A stretch of 14,011 nt of DNA from assembly GCA_023460875.1 (NCBI GenBank), contig JAEWOQ010000450.1:1-14011 (forward strand). The letters are read 5' to 3'. Source of the stretch: Pseudomonadota bacterium (lineage in GTDB: Bacteria > Myxococcota_A > Polyangia > Polyangiales > Polyangiaceae). Each line of letters opens with the position of its first letter. Within the stretch, counting starts at the first letter, position 1. The position numbers and the translations under genes were made by a program. Positions 5,214-12,577 of the stretch are shown piece after piece. The notes below the pieces were generated by a model. That model saw only the letters and a list, made by a program, of their open reading frames with translations, searched no databases and was not told the origin of the DNA.

Positions 5214-6931
5214 CGAGCTCCCGCCTCCTCGGCGGCTCGGAGCGCCGTCTGCTCATCGAGGTGCACACGGAGACGAACGGCGTCCAGCGAGGCGCGTTCA
5301 CCAGCGGGCAAGAGCTCTGGTTCGGCAGGGACACCGCGTGCCACTTCGTGCTCGACGCGCGCAGCGTCTCCCGCAGACACTTCTCGGTGATCCTCGAGGG
5401 GGACACCATCGTCGTGAAGGACCAGTCCTCGAACGGCACACGGGTGGAGGGTCGACTGCTCCGGGGAGAGGTCGCGCGCCTGACCGACCCGTGCGCGGAG
5501 GCGAAGGCCGGCCCTTATCGCATCACGCTGCACCGGCACGAGCCCCACGGAGACCACCCCTACGGGGACCTGGCGCAGGAGGTTGCTCTCGAGGGCGACC
5601 TGCGGAGCGCTCCCGACGACGGGCGGCGCGCCGCTCCAGAGGGTGACGCGTCCCCGCGACGCCCGATCGACGCGAGCCTGAGGCGGCAGATCCACGCGGA
5701 GCTCCTCGATCACCTCGACCTCGCTCAGGTGAAGATCGGCGTCGCGCCGGACGCTGCCCTGCGCGCCCAGGTGCGGGGCGCGCTGGAGGGCATCGTCGCC
5801 TCCCACCGCGCGCGTCTGGGCGGCACCGCTCCGCCCGGAGACCTCAGCGCGGGCCTCGTGGCAGAGCTCGTGGACGAGGCGCTCGGGCTCGGTCCGCTCG
5901 AAGACCTCCTGCGCGATCCCAGGGTGAGCGAGATCATGGTGGTCGATCCCTGCACCATCTACGTGGAGCGGGCGGGGCGCGTGGAGCTGACCGATCGAGC
6001 GTTCACCGACGATGAGGCGGTCCGGGCCGCCATCGAGCGCATCGTGACCCCCCTCGGTCGGCGCATCGACGAGTCCGCTCCGCTGGTCGACGCGCGCCTC
6101 CAGGACGGCTCCCGCGTCAACGCGGTGATCCCGCCCCTCGCCACTCGGGGCCCGTGCATCACCATCCGCAAGTTCCCCACCGAGCCGCTGTCCCTCGAAG
6201 ATCTGGTGCGCTTCGGCTCCCTCACGGAGCCCATGGCCCGCCTCCTCACCGGCTGCGTGCGAGCACGGAAGAATTTGCTGTTGAGCGGCGGCACCGGCAG
6301 CGGCAAGACGACCCTGCTCAACGTTCTGTCGGCGGCGATCCCCGAGACGGAGCGCATCGTCACCATCGAGGACGCCGCGGAGCTGCGCCTGAAGCAACGC
6401 CACGTGGTGTCCTTGGAGGCCCGCCCCCCGAACTTGGAGGGCAACGGTGAGTTCACGATCCGCGATCTCCTGAAGAACGCCCTGCGCATGCGCCCCGATC
6501 GCATCGTCGTAGGGGAGTGCCGCGGCGGAGAGGCGCTCGACATGCTCCAGGCCATGAACACCGGGCACGAAGGCTCGATGACGACGACGCATGCCAGCAG
6601 CCCGCGACAGGCCGTGACGCGCCTCGAGACCCTCTGTTCCATGGCCGCCCTCGACCTCCCGCTCTCCGCGCTTCGACGGCAGATCGCCTCGAGCGTGCAC
6701 CTCGTCGTGCAACAGTGTCGGCTGGCGGACGGGAGCCGAAAGGTGACGAGCATCGCGGAGGTCATTGGGCTCGACGACCACGGCGAGGTGTGTGTCGAGG
6801 AGCTGTTCGTGTTCCGAAGGAAGAGCACCAGCGCGGAGGGCGCGGTCCTGGGAGAGTTCTGCCCGACCGGTCGTCTCCCCACGTTCATGGACGAGCTGAT
6901 GCGCCACACGGAGCTGGGGGACTTGCCATGA
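5210..6931 (+). CDS. cpaF: FHA-domain/CpaF (TadA) pilus assembly ATPase fusion
   Basis: The 573-residue protein starts at ATG 5210, overlapping the cpaC stop, with GGAGGG 6 bases upstream. Residues about 14-107 form an FHA (phosphothreonine-binding) domain with Gly39-Arg40, SRRH at 54-57 and SSNGT at 73-77, the key phosphopeptide-contact positions. A variable linker (110-150) leads to a standard CpaF module: the N-terminal helical region (LRRQIHAELLDHLDL), the CpaF N-domain, and the RecA-like ATPase. Walker A GGTGSGKT is at 360-367, the Asp box is IEDAAEL, Walker B lies in RPDRIVVGECRGGEA, and the His box is TTTHAS. All catalytic motifs are present, so it should be the hexameric cytoplasmic ATPase that drives Flp assembly through TadB/TadC. 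The FHA domain suggests control or recruitment by Ser/Thr phosphorylation. No CpaE/TadZ gene separates it from the secretin. Confidence 0.95.
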   Translation: MTSSRLLGGSERRLLIEVHTETNGVQRGAFTSGQELWFGRDTACHFVLDARSVSRRHFSVILEGDTIVVKDQSSNGTRVEGRLLRGEVARLTDPCAEAKAGPYRITLHRHEPHGDHPYGDLAQEVALEGDLRSAPDDGRRAAPEGDASPRRPIDASLRRQIHAELLDHLDLAQVKIGVAPDAALRAQVRGALEGIVASHRARLGGTAPPGDLSAGLVAELVDEALGLGPLEDLLRDPRVSEIMVVDPCTIYVERAGRVELTDRAFTDDEAVRAAIERIVTPLGRRIDESAPLVDARLQDGSRVNAVIPPLATRGPCITIRKFPTEPLSLEDLVRFGSLTEPMARLLTGCVRARKNLLLSGGTGSGKTTLLNVLSAAIPETERIVTIEDAAELRLKQRHVVSLEARPPNLEGNGEFTIRDLLKNALRMRPDRIVVGECRGGEALDMLQAMNTGHEGSMTTTHASSPRQAVTRLETLCSMAALDLPLSALRRQIASSVHLVVQQCRLADGSRKVTSIAEVIGLDDHGEVCVEELFVFRRKSTSAEGAVLGEFCPTGRLPTFMDELMRHTELGDLP

Positions 6932-7776
6932 CGCTGGCGACGCTCCTGCTGGGGCGCTTGGGCGCGCTCCTGATCCTGACGGCGGCCGGCGGCGTGGTGA
7001 TCGCCGGCGCCGGGACGAGGGGGGCGGCCGCGTGGCGGCGCGAGGAGGTCCGCCTCCGTCAGGAGCTCCGCTTCCTCCGCTCGCCCGTGTCCGCGCGCCA
7101 CCTGCTGGGAGCACAGGTCATCGGCGGGGGCGCGGCGCTCGTCGGGCTCCTGCTGGAGAGTTGGCCCCTCGTCGCCCTGGGTCTGGGGCTGCTCCTCGTC
7201 CCCGAGCGGTGGCTCCGGAGCGAGCGGCGGCGACGCGTCGCCCGCATCGAGGGGCAGCTGGAAGGCTGGGTGACGTCGATCGCCCACGCCTTGGAGTCCA
7301 CTGGCTCTCTGGGAGAGGCCCTGCGCAACAGCTCACACTTCGTGGAGCGCCCGCTCCGGGACGAGCTCACCCAGCTCCTGGCAGAGCACCACCTGGGCTC
7401 TCCGCTCGATCGAGCCCTGCACGCCGCGGCGGGCCGCGTACAGAGCCGCCTCTTCTCCGCGGTGCTGCTCACCCTCCAAGTCGGGCGCAACACCGGCGGG
7501 AGCCTCCAGGAGGTGCTGCGAGGGACGGCAGCGAGCCTGCGGGAGATGGAGCGCCTCGAAGGCGTCCTGCGCACGAAGACCGCGGAAGGCAAGGCACAAG
7601 CCGCGGTGATCAGCGCGCTCCCCCTCCCCCTCTACTTTGGCATCCGCGCGCTGGCGCCCGGCTTCTTCGAGCCCCTGGAGACGACCCCCCTCGGCCACGC
7701 GCTCGTGGGCGCGGCGACCGTGCTCTGGATCTCCGCCGCCCTGCTCGCGCGGCGCTTCCTGGCAGTGGACCTCTGA
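6928..7776 (+). CDS. tadB: Tad inner-membrane platform protein TadB
   Basis: This encodes 282 residues beginning at the ATG overlapping the cpaF stop (ATGA), with GGGGGA about 6 bases upstream. Hydrophobic segments lie at about residues 3-29 and 55-90, with two more at about 222-245 and 255-278. Between them, about residues 107-225, is a cytoplasmic T2SS-F/GspF-type domain: a helical bundle with SIAHALESTGSLGEAL and, near its end, LQVGRNTGGSLQEVLRGTA, the motif conserved in TadB/TadC. TadB and TadC form the inner-membrane platform that the CpaF ATPase turns or pushes to extrude Flp subunits. The order cpaF-tadB-tadC is the canonical one. Size and motifs fit the family. The first membrane segment is short and irregular (ends with a charged WRREEVRLRQEL stretch), as expected before a cytoplasmic region. 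Confidence 0.92.
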   Translation: MTLATLLLGRLGALLILTAAGGVVIAGAGTRGAAAWRREEVRLRQELRFLRSPVSARHLLGAQVIGGGAALVGLLLESWPLVALGLGLLLVPERWLRSERRRRVARIEGQLEGWVTSIAHALESTGSLGEALRNSSHFVERPLRDELTQLLAEHHLGSPLDRALHAAAGRVQSRLFSAVLLTLQVGRNTGGSLQEVLRGTAASLREMERLEGVLRTKTAEGKAQAAVISALPLPLYFGIRALAPGFFEPLETTPLGHALVGAATVLWISAALLARRFLAVDL

Positions 7777-7777
7777 C

Positions 7778-8791
7778 ATGCTCTCCTCGACCACCACTGG
7801 GCTGCGCTGGTGCGCCGCGCTCGCGCTGGCCGTCGCGCTGACGAGCCTCGCCTCGGTCCTCGCGGGGCTCACGCCCCTGCAACGTCCGGTCACCGGCGTG
7901 CGCGGAGAGATGCGCAAGCGCGCTCTGTCGAGCTCGCGTGGTCTGCGGCTCCTCGAGCCTGCCCTCCTCGTCGTAGGCGGCTGGGTGCGCGCGCTCGACG
8001 AGGTTACGGCGCCGCGCGGGGTCCGCTCCCTGAGGCGCGTGCTCGCCTGGCAGGAGTCTCAGCTCACGAGCGCGGGGCGCGTGTGGGGTCTCGACGGCTA
8101 CGAGCTGACCGCCGTGAGCCTCCTGTCCGGCGTGGCCTGCTGCTGCGGCGCCGGAGCGGCGGCGAGCGCGCTGGACCAGGGGGGAGTCTGGCTGATCCCC
8201 GCCGCGATCCTGGGGGCGGCGCTGCCGTTCTTACGACTCCAGACGACGATCGCCGAGCGCCTCGGGGCGGCTGCTCGCGACCTCCCCGCGGCCATCGATC
8301 TCGCCGCCCTGTGCATGAGCGCTGGCGCCAACTTCAGCCAGTCTCTCCGCTACGTGGTGGCGGGGGGACAGGGACCCCTCGCCGAGGAGCTCCAGCGGGT
8401 GCTCCATGCCCTCGAGGTGGGACACACCCGGCGGACGGCATTGCTCGGGCTCTCCGAGCGCCTGCCCGTAGACGCCGTGCGCAGCCTGGTGCGATCCCTC
8501 GTGCAGGCAGAGGAGAGCGGCACGCCGTTGGTGGAGGCGCTCCAGAACCAGGCGCGGACAGCCCGCGCGCGCCGCAGCGTGGCTGCAGAGGAGGCGGCGG
8601 CCCGCGCCGGGGTGCTCCTGATCTTGCCGCTCATGCTGTTGCTCGGGTGCATCGTGCTGCTGCTGCTCGGCCCCTTCCTCGTGGGCTCCTCCCTGGAAGG
8701 CGCCTCTCCCGTGGAAACCTCGCCGGCGCGCTCCTCCTCCCTGTCTTCCTCCCAAGTGGGCGCGTCCATGGTGAACGGAGGGGCTCCATGA
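7778..8791 (+). CDS. tadC: Tad inner-membrane platform protein TadC
   Basis: This encodes 337 residues from the ATG at 7778, one base after the tadB stop. An N-terminal membrane helix lies at about 11-31, and a central hydrophobic pair at about 110-150 (SLLSGVACCCGAGAA; WLIPAAILGAALPFL). The T2SS-F domain occupies about 168-285, starting with the TadC-type RDLPAAIDLAALCMSAG and including LVQAEESGTPLVEALQNQA. A final strongly hydrophobic helix (LLILPLMLLLGCIVLLLLGPF) follows, with a Ser-rich tail of about 35 residues after it. The partner of TadB in the platform that couples CpaF ATP hydrolysis to pilus assembly. The long Ser/Ala-rich C-terminal tail is not typical and looks disordered. Its stop overlaps tadD by 4 bp. 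A Cys triplet lies in the second hydrophobic region (about residue 121). Confidence 0.92.
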   Translation: MLSSTTTGLRWCAALALAVALTSLASVLAGLTPLQRPVTGVRGEMRKRALSSSRGLRLLEPALLVVGGWVRALDEVTAPRGVRSLRRVLAWQESQLTSAGRVWGLDGYELTAVSLLSGVACCCGAGAAASALDQGGVWLIPAAILGAALPFLRLQTTIAERLGAAARDLPAAIDLAALCMSAGANFSQSLRYVVAGGQGPLAEELQRVLHALEVGHTRRTALLGLSERLPVDAVRSLVRSLVQAEESGTPLVEALQNQARTARARRSVAAEEAAARAGVLLILPLMLLLGCIVLLLLGPFLVGSSLEGASPVETSPARSSSLSSSQVGASMVNGGAP

Positions 8792-9471
8792 TCACGTACG
8801 CCCCCCTCCGCAGGTGGTTGCTCACGCCCGCATGTGCTCTCCCGGTCGTCGTCGCCTGCGCTGGCCAGGTGCCTCCTGTCCACTCGGCAGGCTCTACGAG
8901 TTCGGCGAGCTCGGCGAGTTCGGCAGAGCTCGACCCGGCGCTCGAGGTGGAGGAGCTCTTGGGCGCCGGCCGACGCTTCGCGCACGCTGGGGACTCGGTG
9001 CGCGCCGAGCACTACCTGGTGGCCGCCCTGGAGCGAGGCGGTGCCCCCGATCGAGTGATGCCCTTGCTCGTCACCGTGTGCGTCGAAGGTTCGCGGCTCC
9101 GTGCCGCCCTCGGCTACGCGGAGTCTCATCTGCGCGCGCACCCGGAAGACGCGCAGCTCCACTTCCTGATAGCGACCCTCTACCTGGGCCTCGACCGTCC
9201 TCGGGAAGCGCGCCTCGCCCTCGAGCGCCTCCTGCGACGGCGCCCCGATCACGCTCGCGCTCGCTACCTGCTCGGCTCCTTGCTGGTGGTCACGGAGCCG
9301 ACGGCCACCGCCGAACACTTCACTCGCTACCTCGAGCTCGAGCCCCAGGGCGCCCACGCCCCCGAGGTCCGCGCCTGGCTCTGGGACCGCTCGTCATCGC
9401 CCTCGGCCCCGGGACACCCTCTCCCCTTGGACACGACGCCCCCGCTGGAGACGACCCGACATGATCCCTGA
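8788..9471 (+). CDS. tadD: TPR lipoprotein TadD
   Basis: This encodes 227 residues from the ATG overlapping the tadC stop, with a GGAGGGG ribosome binding site 5 bases upstream. The signal peptide ends in a lipobox, VVAC, so Cys24 should be lipidated and the protein exported to the periplasmic face of a membrane. A Ser/Ala-rich linker (about 34-47) follows, then helical repeats. TPR-like units are visible at about 52-80, 92-120 (LGYAESHLRAHPEDAQLHFL), 124-152 (LGLDRPREARLALERLLRRR) and 155-185. In Tad systems TadD is the lipoprotein needed for secretin stability or assembly, comparable to the pilotin-like PilF/PilW. The C-terminal 35 residues are Pro/Thr-rich and partly dictated by overlap: the last 11 bases are shared with the second cpaF. 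Assignment by position, lipobox and TPRs. Confidence 0.87.
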   Translation: MITYAPLRRWLLTPACALPVVVACAGQVPPVHSAGSTSSASSASSAELDPALEVEELLGAGRRFAHAGDSVRAEHYLVAALERGGAPDRVMPLLVTVCVEGSRLRAALGYAESHLRAHPEDAQLHFLIATLYLGLDRPREARLALERLLRRRPDHARARYLLGSLLVVTEPTATAEHFTRYLELEPQGAHAPEVRAWLWDRSSSPSAPGHPLPLDTTPPLETTRHDP

Positions 9472-10585
9472 ACGAGTCCACGCGCGCTCCCTCCGGGAGC
9501 TCCTCGAGCCCATCTGCGCCTACCTCGACGACCCCCGGGCGAGCGAAATCCTCATCAACGGGCCCGACGAGGTGTACGTCGAGCGCGACGGACGCCTGGA
9601 GCCCACCGACGCGCGCTTCGCGTCCGCCGACGCCCTCACCGCCGCCCTCCGCGGGGTGGCCCAGTTCGTGGGGCGCCCCCTCGACGTCGAGCATCCGATC
9701 CTGGAGGGACATTTGCCCGATGGCTCGCGCCTGCAGGCGCTGATCGCCCCCGCCGCTCCCGGCGGCCCGGTGGTCGCGATCCGGCGATTCCGGGAAGAGC
9801 AGCTCACCGTCGAGCGCCTCGTCGAGCTCGGCACCCTCAGCGAGGAGGCCGCGCGGGCTCTGCGGGATCGGGTCGCCGCGAGGCACAACGTGCTCGTGTC
9901 GGGGGGCACCGGGAGCGGAAAGACCTCCCTGCTCGGCTGTCTCTCGTCGTTCATCGACGTCGCGGAGCGCGTCGTGGTCATCGAAGACGCTCCGGAGCTG
10001 CAGCTGCAACGGCCCCACCGAGTGCGGCTCGAGGCTCGCCCCGCGGACGCCCGAGGACGGGGGGCGCTCACGGTGCGGACGCTGTTCCGGGCCACCCTGC
10101 GCCTCCGCCCCGATCGCATCGTGATCGGGGAGCTCCGCGGCGGCGAGGCCCTGGAGCTGATCCAGGCGATGACCTCCGGACACGGCGGCTGCCTCTCCAC
10201 GATCCACGCGTCCCATCCGCTGGACGCCCTACGACGGGTCGAGACGCTCGCGCTGATGAGCGGCGTCGCGCTACCCCTGCTCGCGCTGCGCGAACAGATC
10301 GCCTCGGCCATCCAGCTCGTCGTGCAGACCACGCGCCGAGGGGACGGCGCTCGGGTCGTCACCCACGTCTCGGAGGTGCAGCCCCTCGCACGAGACGGGA
10401 GCTACGTCGTCGTCGACCTGTTCCGGCGTTCCCCGAGCGGTGCCTTGATCCGCGCTCAGCCCCCTCCAAGGCGCGTCCTGCGCGTCGCAGAGCACCTCCC
10501 GGAGGCGCCCGGTCCGCAAGCCCGGGGTACAGCGGGGGCTCCGCACGTCGAGCTCCCGCCGTGTGGCCCAGGGTGTGCCCGATGA
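9461..10585 (+). CDS. cpaF: Second CpaF/TadA-type ATPase (no FHA domain)
   Basis: This encodes 374 residues from the ATG at 9461, inside the end of tadD, with GGAG about 10 bases upstream. The CpaF N-domain begins almost at once (RELLEPICAYLDDPRASEILINGPDEVYVERDG). There is neither an FHA domain nor the usual N-terminal helical region. All catalytic motifs of secretion ATPases are intact: Walker A GGTGSGKT at 148-155, the Asp box IEDAPEL, Walker B within RPDRIVIGELRGGEA, and the His box STIHAS. The N-terminus and the ELRG variant of Walker B are closer to general CpaF/VirB11-like ATPases than to the first copy. It ends in a 40-residue Pro/Gly-rich tail with CGPGC near the terminus. Its job is unclear: a retraction or alternative motor, a heteromeric partner of the FHA-CpaF, or an ATPase for a different platform. 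It is the last gene of the tight operon. Confidence 0.9.
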   Translation: MIPERVHARSLRELLEPICAYLDDPRASEILINGPDEVYVERDGRLEPTDARFASADALTAALRGVAQFVGRPLDVEHPILEGHLPDGSRLQALIAPAAPGGPVVAIRRFREEQLTVERLVELGTLSEEAARALRDRVAARHNVLVSGGTGSGKTSLLGCLSSFIDVAERVVVIEDAPELQLQRPHRVRLEARPADARGRGALTVRTLFRATLRLRPDRIVIGELRGGEALELIQAMTSGHGGCLSTIHASHPLDALRRVETLALMSGVALPLLALREQIASAIQLVVQTTRRGDGARVVTHVSEVQPLARDGSYVVVDLFRRSPSGALIRAQPPPRRVLRVAEHLPEAPGPQARGTAGAPHVELPPCGPGCAR

Positions 10586-10714
10586 GCGGTACGAGCAGGA
10601 TCTCCGGCGGCACCCCGCGCCGCTCCCGCGCGGGGCCAGGTGGGACCAGGCGAGCGCTCGGCCCGCCCCCGCACTTGACGCCCGCTCGCCGCACAGCCAA
10701 TCAGGCTCCGATTA

Positions 10715-10779
10715 GCGCCGCTCTGCTGCTGGCGCCGCTCTGCTGATAGCGCGGCTCTGCTGATAGCGCCGCTCTGCTG
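10715..10779 (+). repeat. 17-bp tandem repeat, about 3.8 copies
   Basis: The unit is GCGCCGCTCTGCTGATA-like, with copies at 10715-10731, 10732-10748, 10749-10765 and a partial copy at 10766-10779. Copy 1 ends CTG rather than ATA, and copy 3 has one C-to-G change. The array lies in the 236-bp spacer between the second cpaF and the TPR gene, about 40-105 bp upstream of the TPR start. The core CCGCTCTGCTG occurs again at 12446-12456, just after that gene. Function unknown; a protein-binding array or small mobile repeat is possible. Confidence 0.85.
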
Positions 10780-10789
10780 GCGCCAGCAG
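10774..10789. promoter_or_regulatory. Perfect 16-bp palindrome upstream of the TPR gene
   Basis: CTGCTGGCGCCAGCAG is fully self-complementary and overlaps the end of the tandem repeat, 32 bp before the TPR start codon. No T tract follows it. It is a candidate operator for a dimeric regulator, or part of the repeat element. No regulator family can be assigned by eye. Confidence 0.45.
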
Positions 10790-10821
10790 CGTGAATCGAC
10801 AAATCGAAGGGCGAGCAAGCG

Positions 10822-12444
10822 ATGCGCTGGACCGGGAAGGCTTTGTGGATTGGGCTCTTCGGCATCTGCGTCGTCGCGGCGAGCGGCGTCGTCGGCTATG
10901 GGGTGTATCGCCGAGCGAGCGCTCAGGTGGAGGAGCACGTCGCACAGGTCGAGCAGCGACGCGCCGTCCGCGAGGCTCCCGTGATCGACGTCGCCCCCGC
11001 GGCCTTGCCGAGAGGGCGGCCGCTCAGCGAGCGACCTGGCGCCGATCCTTTTGGCTATCCGAGGAGCTACGTGGACGGCGTGGCGCTCCGCAGCCTGCTC
11101 GAGCACAGGAAGTACGCGGAGCTCACGCGCGCCATCGAAGAGTTTCAAGACGAGTTCGAGGCGGACCCCAAGAAGGAGCTCTGGCCCATCGCCGCCGCCG
11201 CGGCCTTCTCCACCTCCATGCCACGGCTCAGCCCCCTCTTCGACGACTGGGTGAAGGCGACGCCCGACTCCTTTGCTCCCTATCTCGCTCGGGGGACCTA
11301 TCGGTCGGCGGTCGCCTGGGCGCAGCGGGGCACCAAAACCATCACGGAGACCCCCGCGCTGGACCTGAGCGCCATGCATGAAACGGCCCGCGCGGCCCTC
11401 CCCGATCTCGATCGGGCCCTCGAACTCCGCCCGAAGCTGCTCGCGGCCCTGCGAGAAAAGCTCTCTCCCCTCCAGCTCACGGGCGCGCACCGCGAAGTGG
11501 AAGAGGTGCTCGCCGCGGCGAACGCCCTCTGCCCGAGCTGCATGTACGTCCGTACCCGTTATCTCACCGCGACCACACCGCGCTGGGGCGGCTCCTACGA
11601 CAGCATGCGCGTGAGCATCGCGAACGTCCCGGTCGACCAGAACGGCGCGCTCCGCTTGCTGAGCGGTTACGTCGATGCCGACCGCGCCCGAGTGGCGCTC
11701 CTGGACAAGAATCATGACGCGGCCCTGGAGGCCATCGAACGAGCCTGCGCCCTCGGCCCTCACTCCTATTTCTTGGAGACGCGCGCAGACATCCTGCGGG
11801 CAAAGGGCGACCTCGGCGAGGCCCTCCGCGACTACACCGCTGCCCTCGACCTGCGCCCCGACATCGCGCCCCTCCGCATCGACCGAGCGGGCGTGCTCGC
11901 GGACCAAGGAGCGTGGATCGACGCTGCCGAGGATCTCCTGGCGGCCCTCCGCATCGATACCAGCAGCCAGCGGGGTCGCCGGCTCTTGCCCCGCATCTTC
12001 AAGGGGCTGGAGGAGCTGGCAGACGCTGCCGCTCAGCGCGGCGAACGGGACGAGGCGCTGCGCCTCTACGATCTGGCTCAGGCCCTCTACCCCTTCGCGC
12101 GCAGCGTGAATCACAAGCGCTCGATCGTCGTGCGAGCGGGGCTCACGGGGGCGCCGGACGAGCTCTCCCGCCTCGAGCAGGCGGCGCGGGGAGCCCCTGA
12201 CGACTTCGACGCACACCTGCGGTTCGACTATGCGTTGGCCCAGCGCCAGGACTTCGAGCGGGTGGTAGCGCTCTGGACGGAGTTCCTCGCCCGCAATCCG
12301 GACGTGTCTGCCGCCTACTACGAGCGGGGAGGCGCCCAACAGCGGCTCGGTCGCCGCGAGCAGGCCACCGCAGACTTCGCCAGCGCCTGTGAGCGCGGCC
12401 ACCACGCGGCGTGCGCCATCGCCGGCTCCTACGGCGGCCGCTGA
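10822..12444 (+). CDS. Membrane-anchored TPR protein, DUF4034-like
   Basis: This encodes 540 residues from the ATG at 10822, with GAAGGG a little over 10 bases upstream. One N-terminal membrane helix (about residues 6-27) should leave the rest outside the cytoplasm. Residues about 85-290 resemble DUF4034 proteins, including the stretch around WVKATPDSFAPYLARGTYRS and a PRWGGSYDSMR motif. TPR units follow, clear at about 312-345 (ALGPHSYFLETRADILRAKG) and 346-380 (EALRDYTAALDLRPDIAPLR), with more near 400-430 and 480-520. The C-terminus (AAYYERGGAQQRLGRREQA, then CERGHHAAC) is Sel1/TPR-like. The function is not known. It is separated from the pilus operon by 236 bp with repeats, so it is probably a separate transcription unit, although same-strand placement allows read-through. 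A scaffolding role at the envelope is only a guess. Confidence 0.8.
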   Translation: MRWTGKALWIGLFGICVVAASGVVGYGVYRRASAQVEEHVAQVEQRRAVREAPVIDVAPAALPRGRPLSERPGADPFGYPRSYVDGVALRSLLEHRKYAELTRAIEEFQDEFEADPKKELWPIAAAAAFSTSMPRLSPLFDDWVKATPDSFAPYLARGTYRSAVAWAQRGTKTITETPALDLSAMHETARAALPDLDRALELRPKLLAALREKLSPLQLTGAHREVEEVLAAANALCPSCMYVRTRYLTATTPRWGGSYDSMRVSIANVPVDQNGALRLLSGYVDADRARVALLDKNHDAALEAIERACALGPHSYFLETRADILRAKGDLGEALRDYTAALDLRPDIAPLRIDRAGVLADQGAWIDAAEDLLAALRIDTSSQRGRRLLPRIFKGLEELADAAAQRGERDEALRLYDLAQALYPFARSVNHKRSIVVRAGLTGAPDELSRLEQAARGAPDDFDAHLRFDYALAQRQDFERVVALWTEFLARNPDVSAAYYERGGAQQRLGRREQATADFASACERGHHAACAIAGSYGGR

Positions 12445-12445
12445 A

Positions 12446-12456
12446 CCGCTCTGCTG
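12446..12456 (+). repeat. Downstream copy of the tandem-repeat core
   Basis: CCGCTCTGCTG is identical to the core of the 17-bp array at 10715-10779 and is followed by TGGCGC, which also follows copy 1 of the array after one extra base. It begins one base after the TPR gene stop, so repeats of this kind flank the gene on both sides. An 11-bp match may be chance, but the extended similarity makes that less likely. Confidence 0.5.
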
Positions 12457-12465
12457 TGGCGCGCT

Positions 12466-12489
12466 CCGTCATCCGCGCCGACGGTTTTT
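12466..12489 (+). terminator. Candidate Rho-independent terminator after the TPR gene
   Basis: CCGTC (12466-12470) pairs with GACGG (12480-12484) across a 9-base loop and is followed directly by TTTTT (12485-12489). A T5 run is rare in this GC-rich window, which supports the call. The 5-bp stem is short, so termination might be partial. It would separate the TPR gene from the kinase gene. Confidence 0.45.
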
Positions 12490-12540
12490 CCTGTGCTTCT
12501 CGACAGCTTCGAGCGCCGAGCGGGAGAACGACTTTCGTCG

Positions 12541-12569
12541 TTGCTGCCCCCCGACGTCCGCCATACGAT
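12541..12569 (+). promoter_or_regulatory. Candidate sigma-70-type promoter of the kinase gene
   Basis: TTGCTG (12541-12546) and TACGAT (12564-12569) are separated by exactly 17 bases, the ideal spacing. They match TTGACA and TATAAT at 3 and 4 of 6 positions. Transcription would start at about 12576-12578, at or next to the GTG start codon, which itself lacks a Shine-Dalgarno sequence. A leaderless mRNA is therefore suggested. The match is weak on its own. Confidence 0.35.
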
Positions 12570-12577
12570 GCGCGGTC

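Noticed and set aside
5045..7114. Long (689-codon) open frame on the minus strand opposite the FHA-cpaF gene
   Set aside because: No recognisable domain; the plus strand here encodes complete FHA and ATPase motifs with good ribosome binding sites.
8896..8930. Short repeated GAGTTCGGC/GAGCTCGGC sequence in tadD
   Set aside because: It simply encodes the Ser/Ala-rich linker after the lipobox and is not an independent element.
10582..10746. 54-codon frame starting in an ATGA overlap with the second cpaF stop
   Set aside because: The start position is suggestive, but the product is low-complexity Arg/Gly/Pro and ends inside the tandem repeat; no support as a gene.
10456..12405. Long (649-codon) open frame on the minus strand opposite the TPR gene
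   Set aside because: Composition is that of a shadow frame, and it crosses the intergenic repeat array and the end of the second cpaF.
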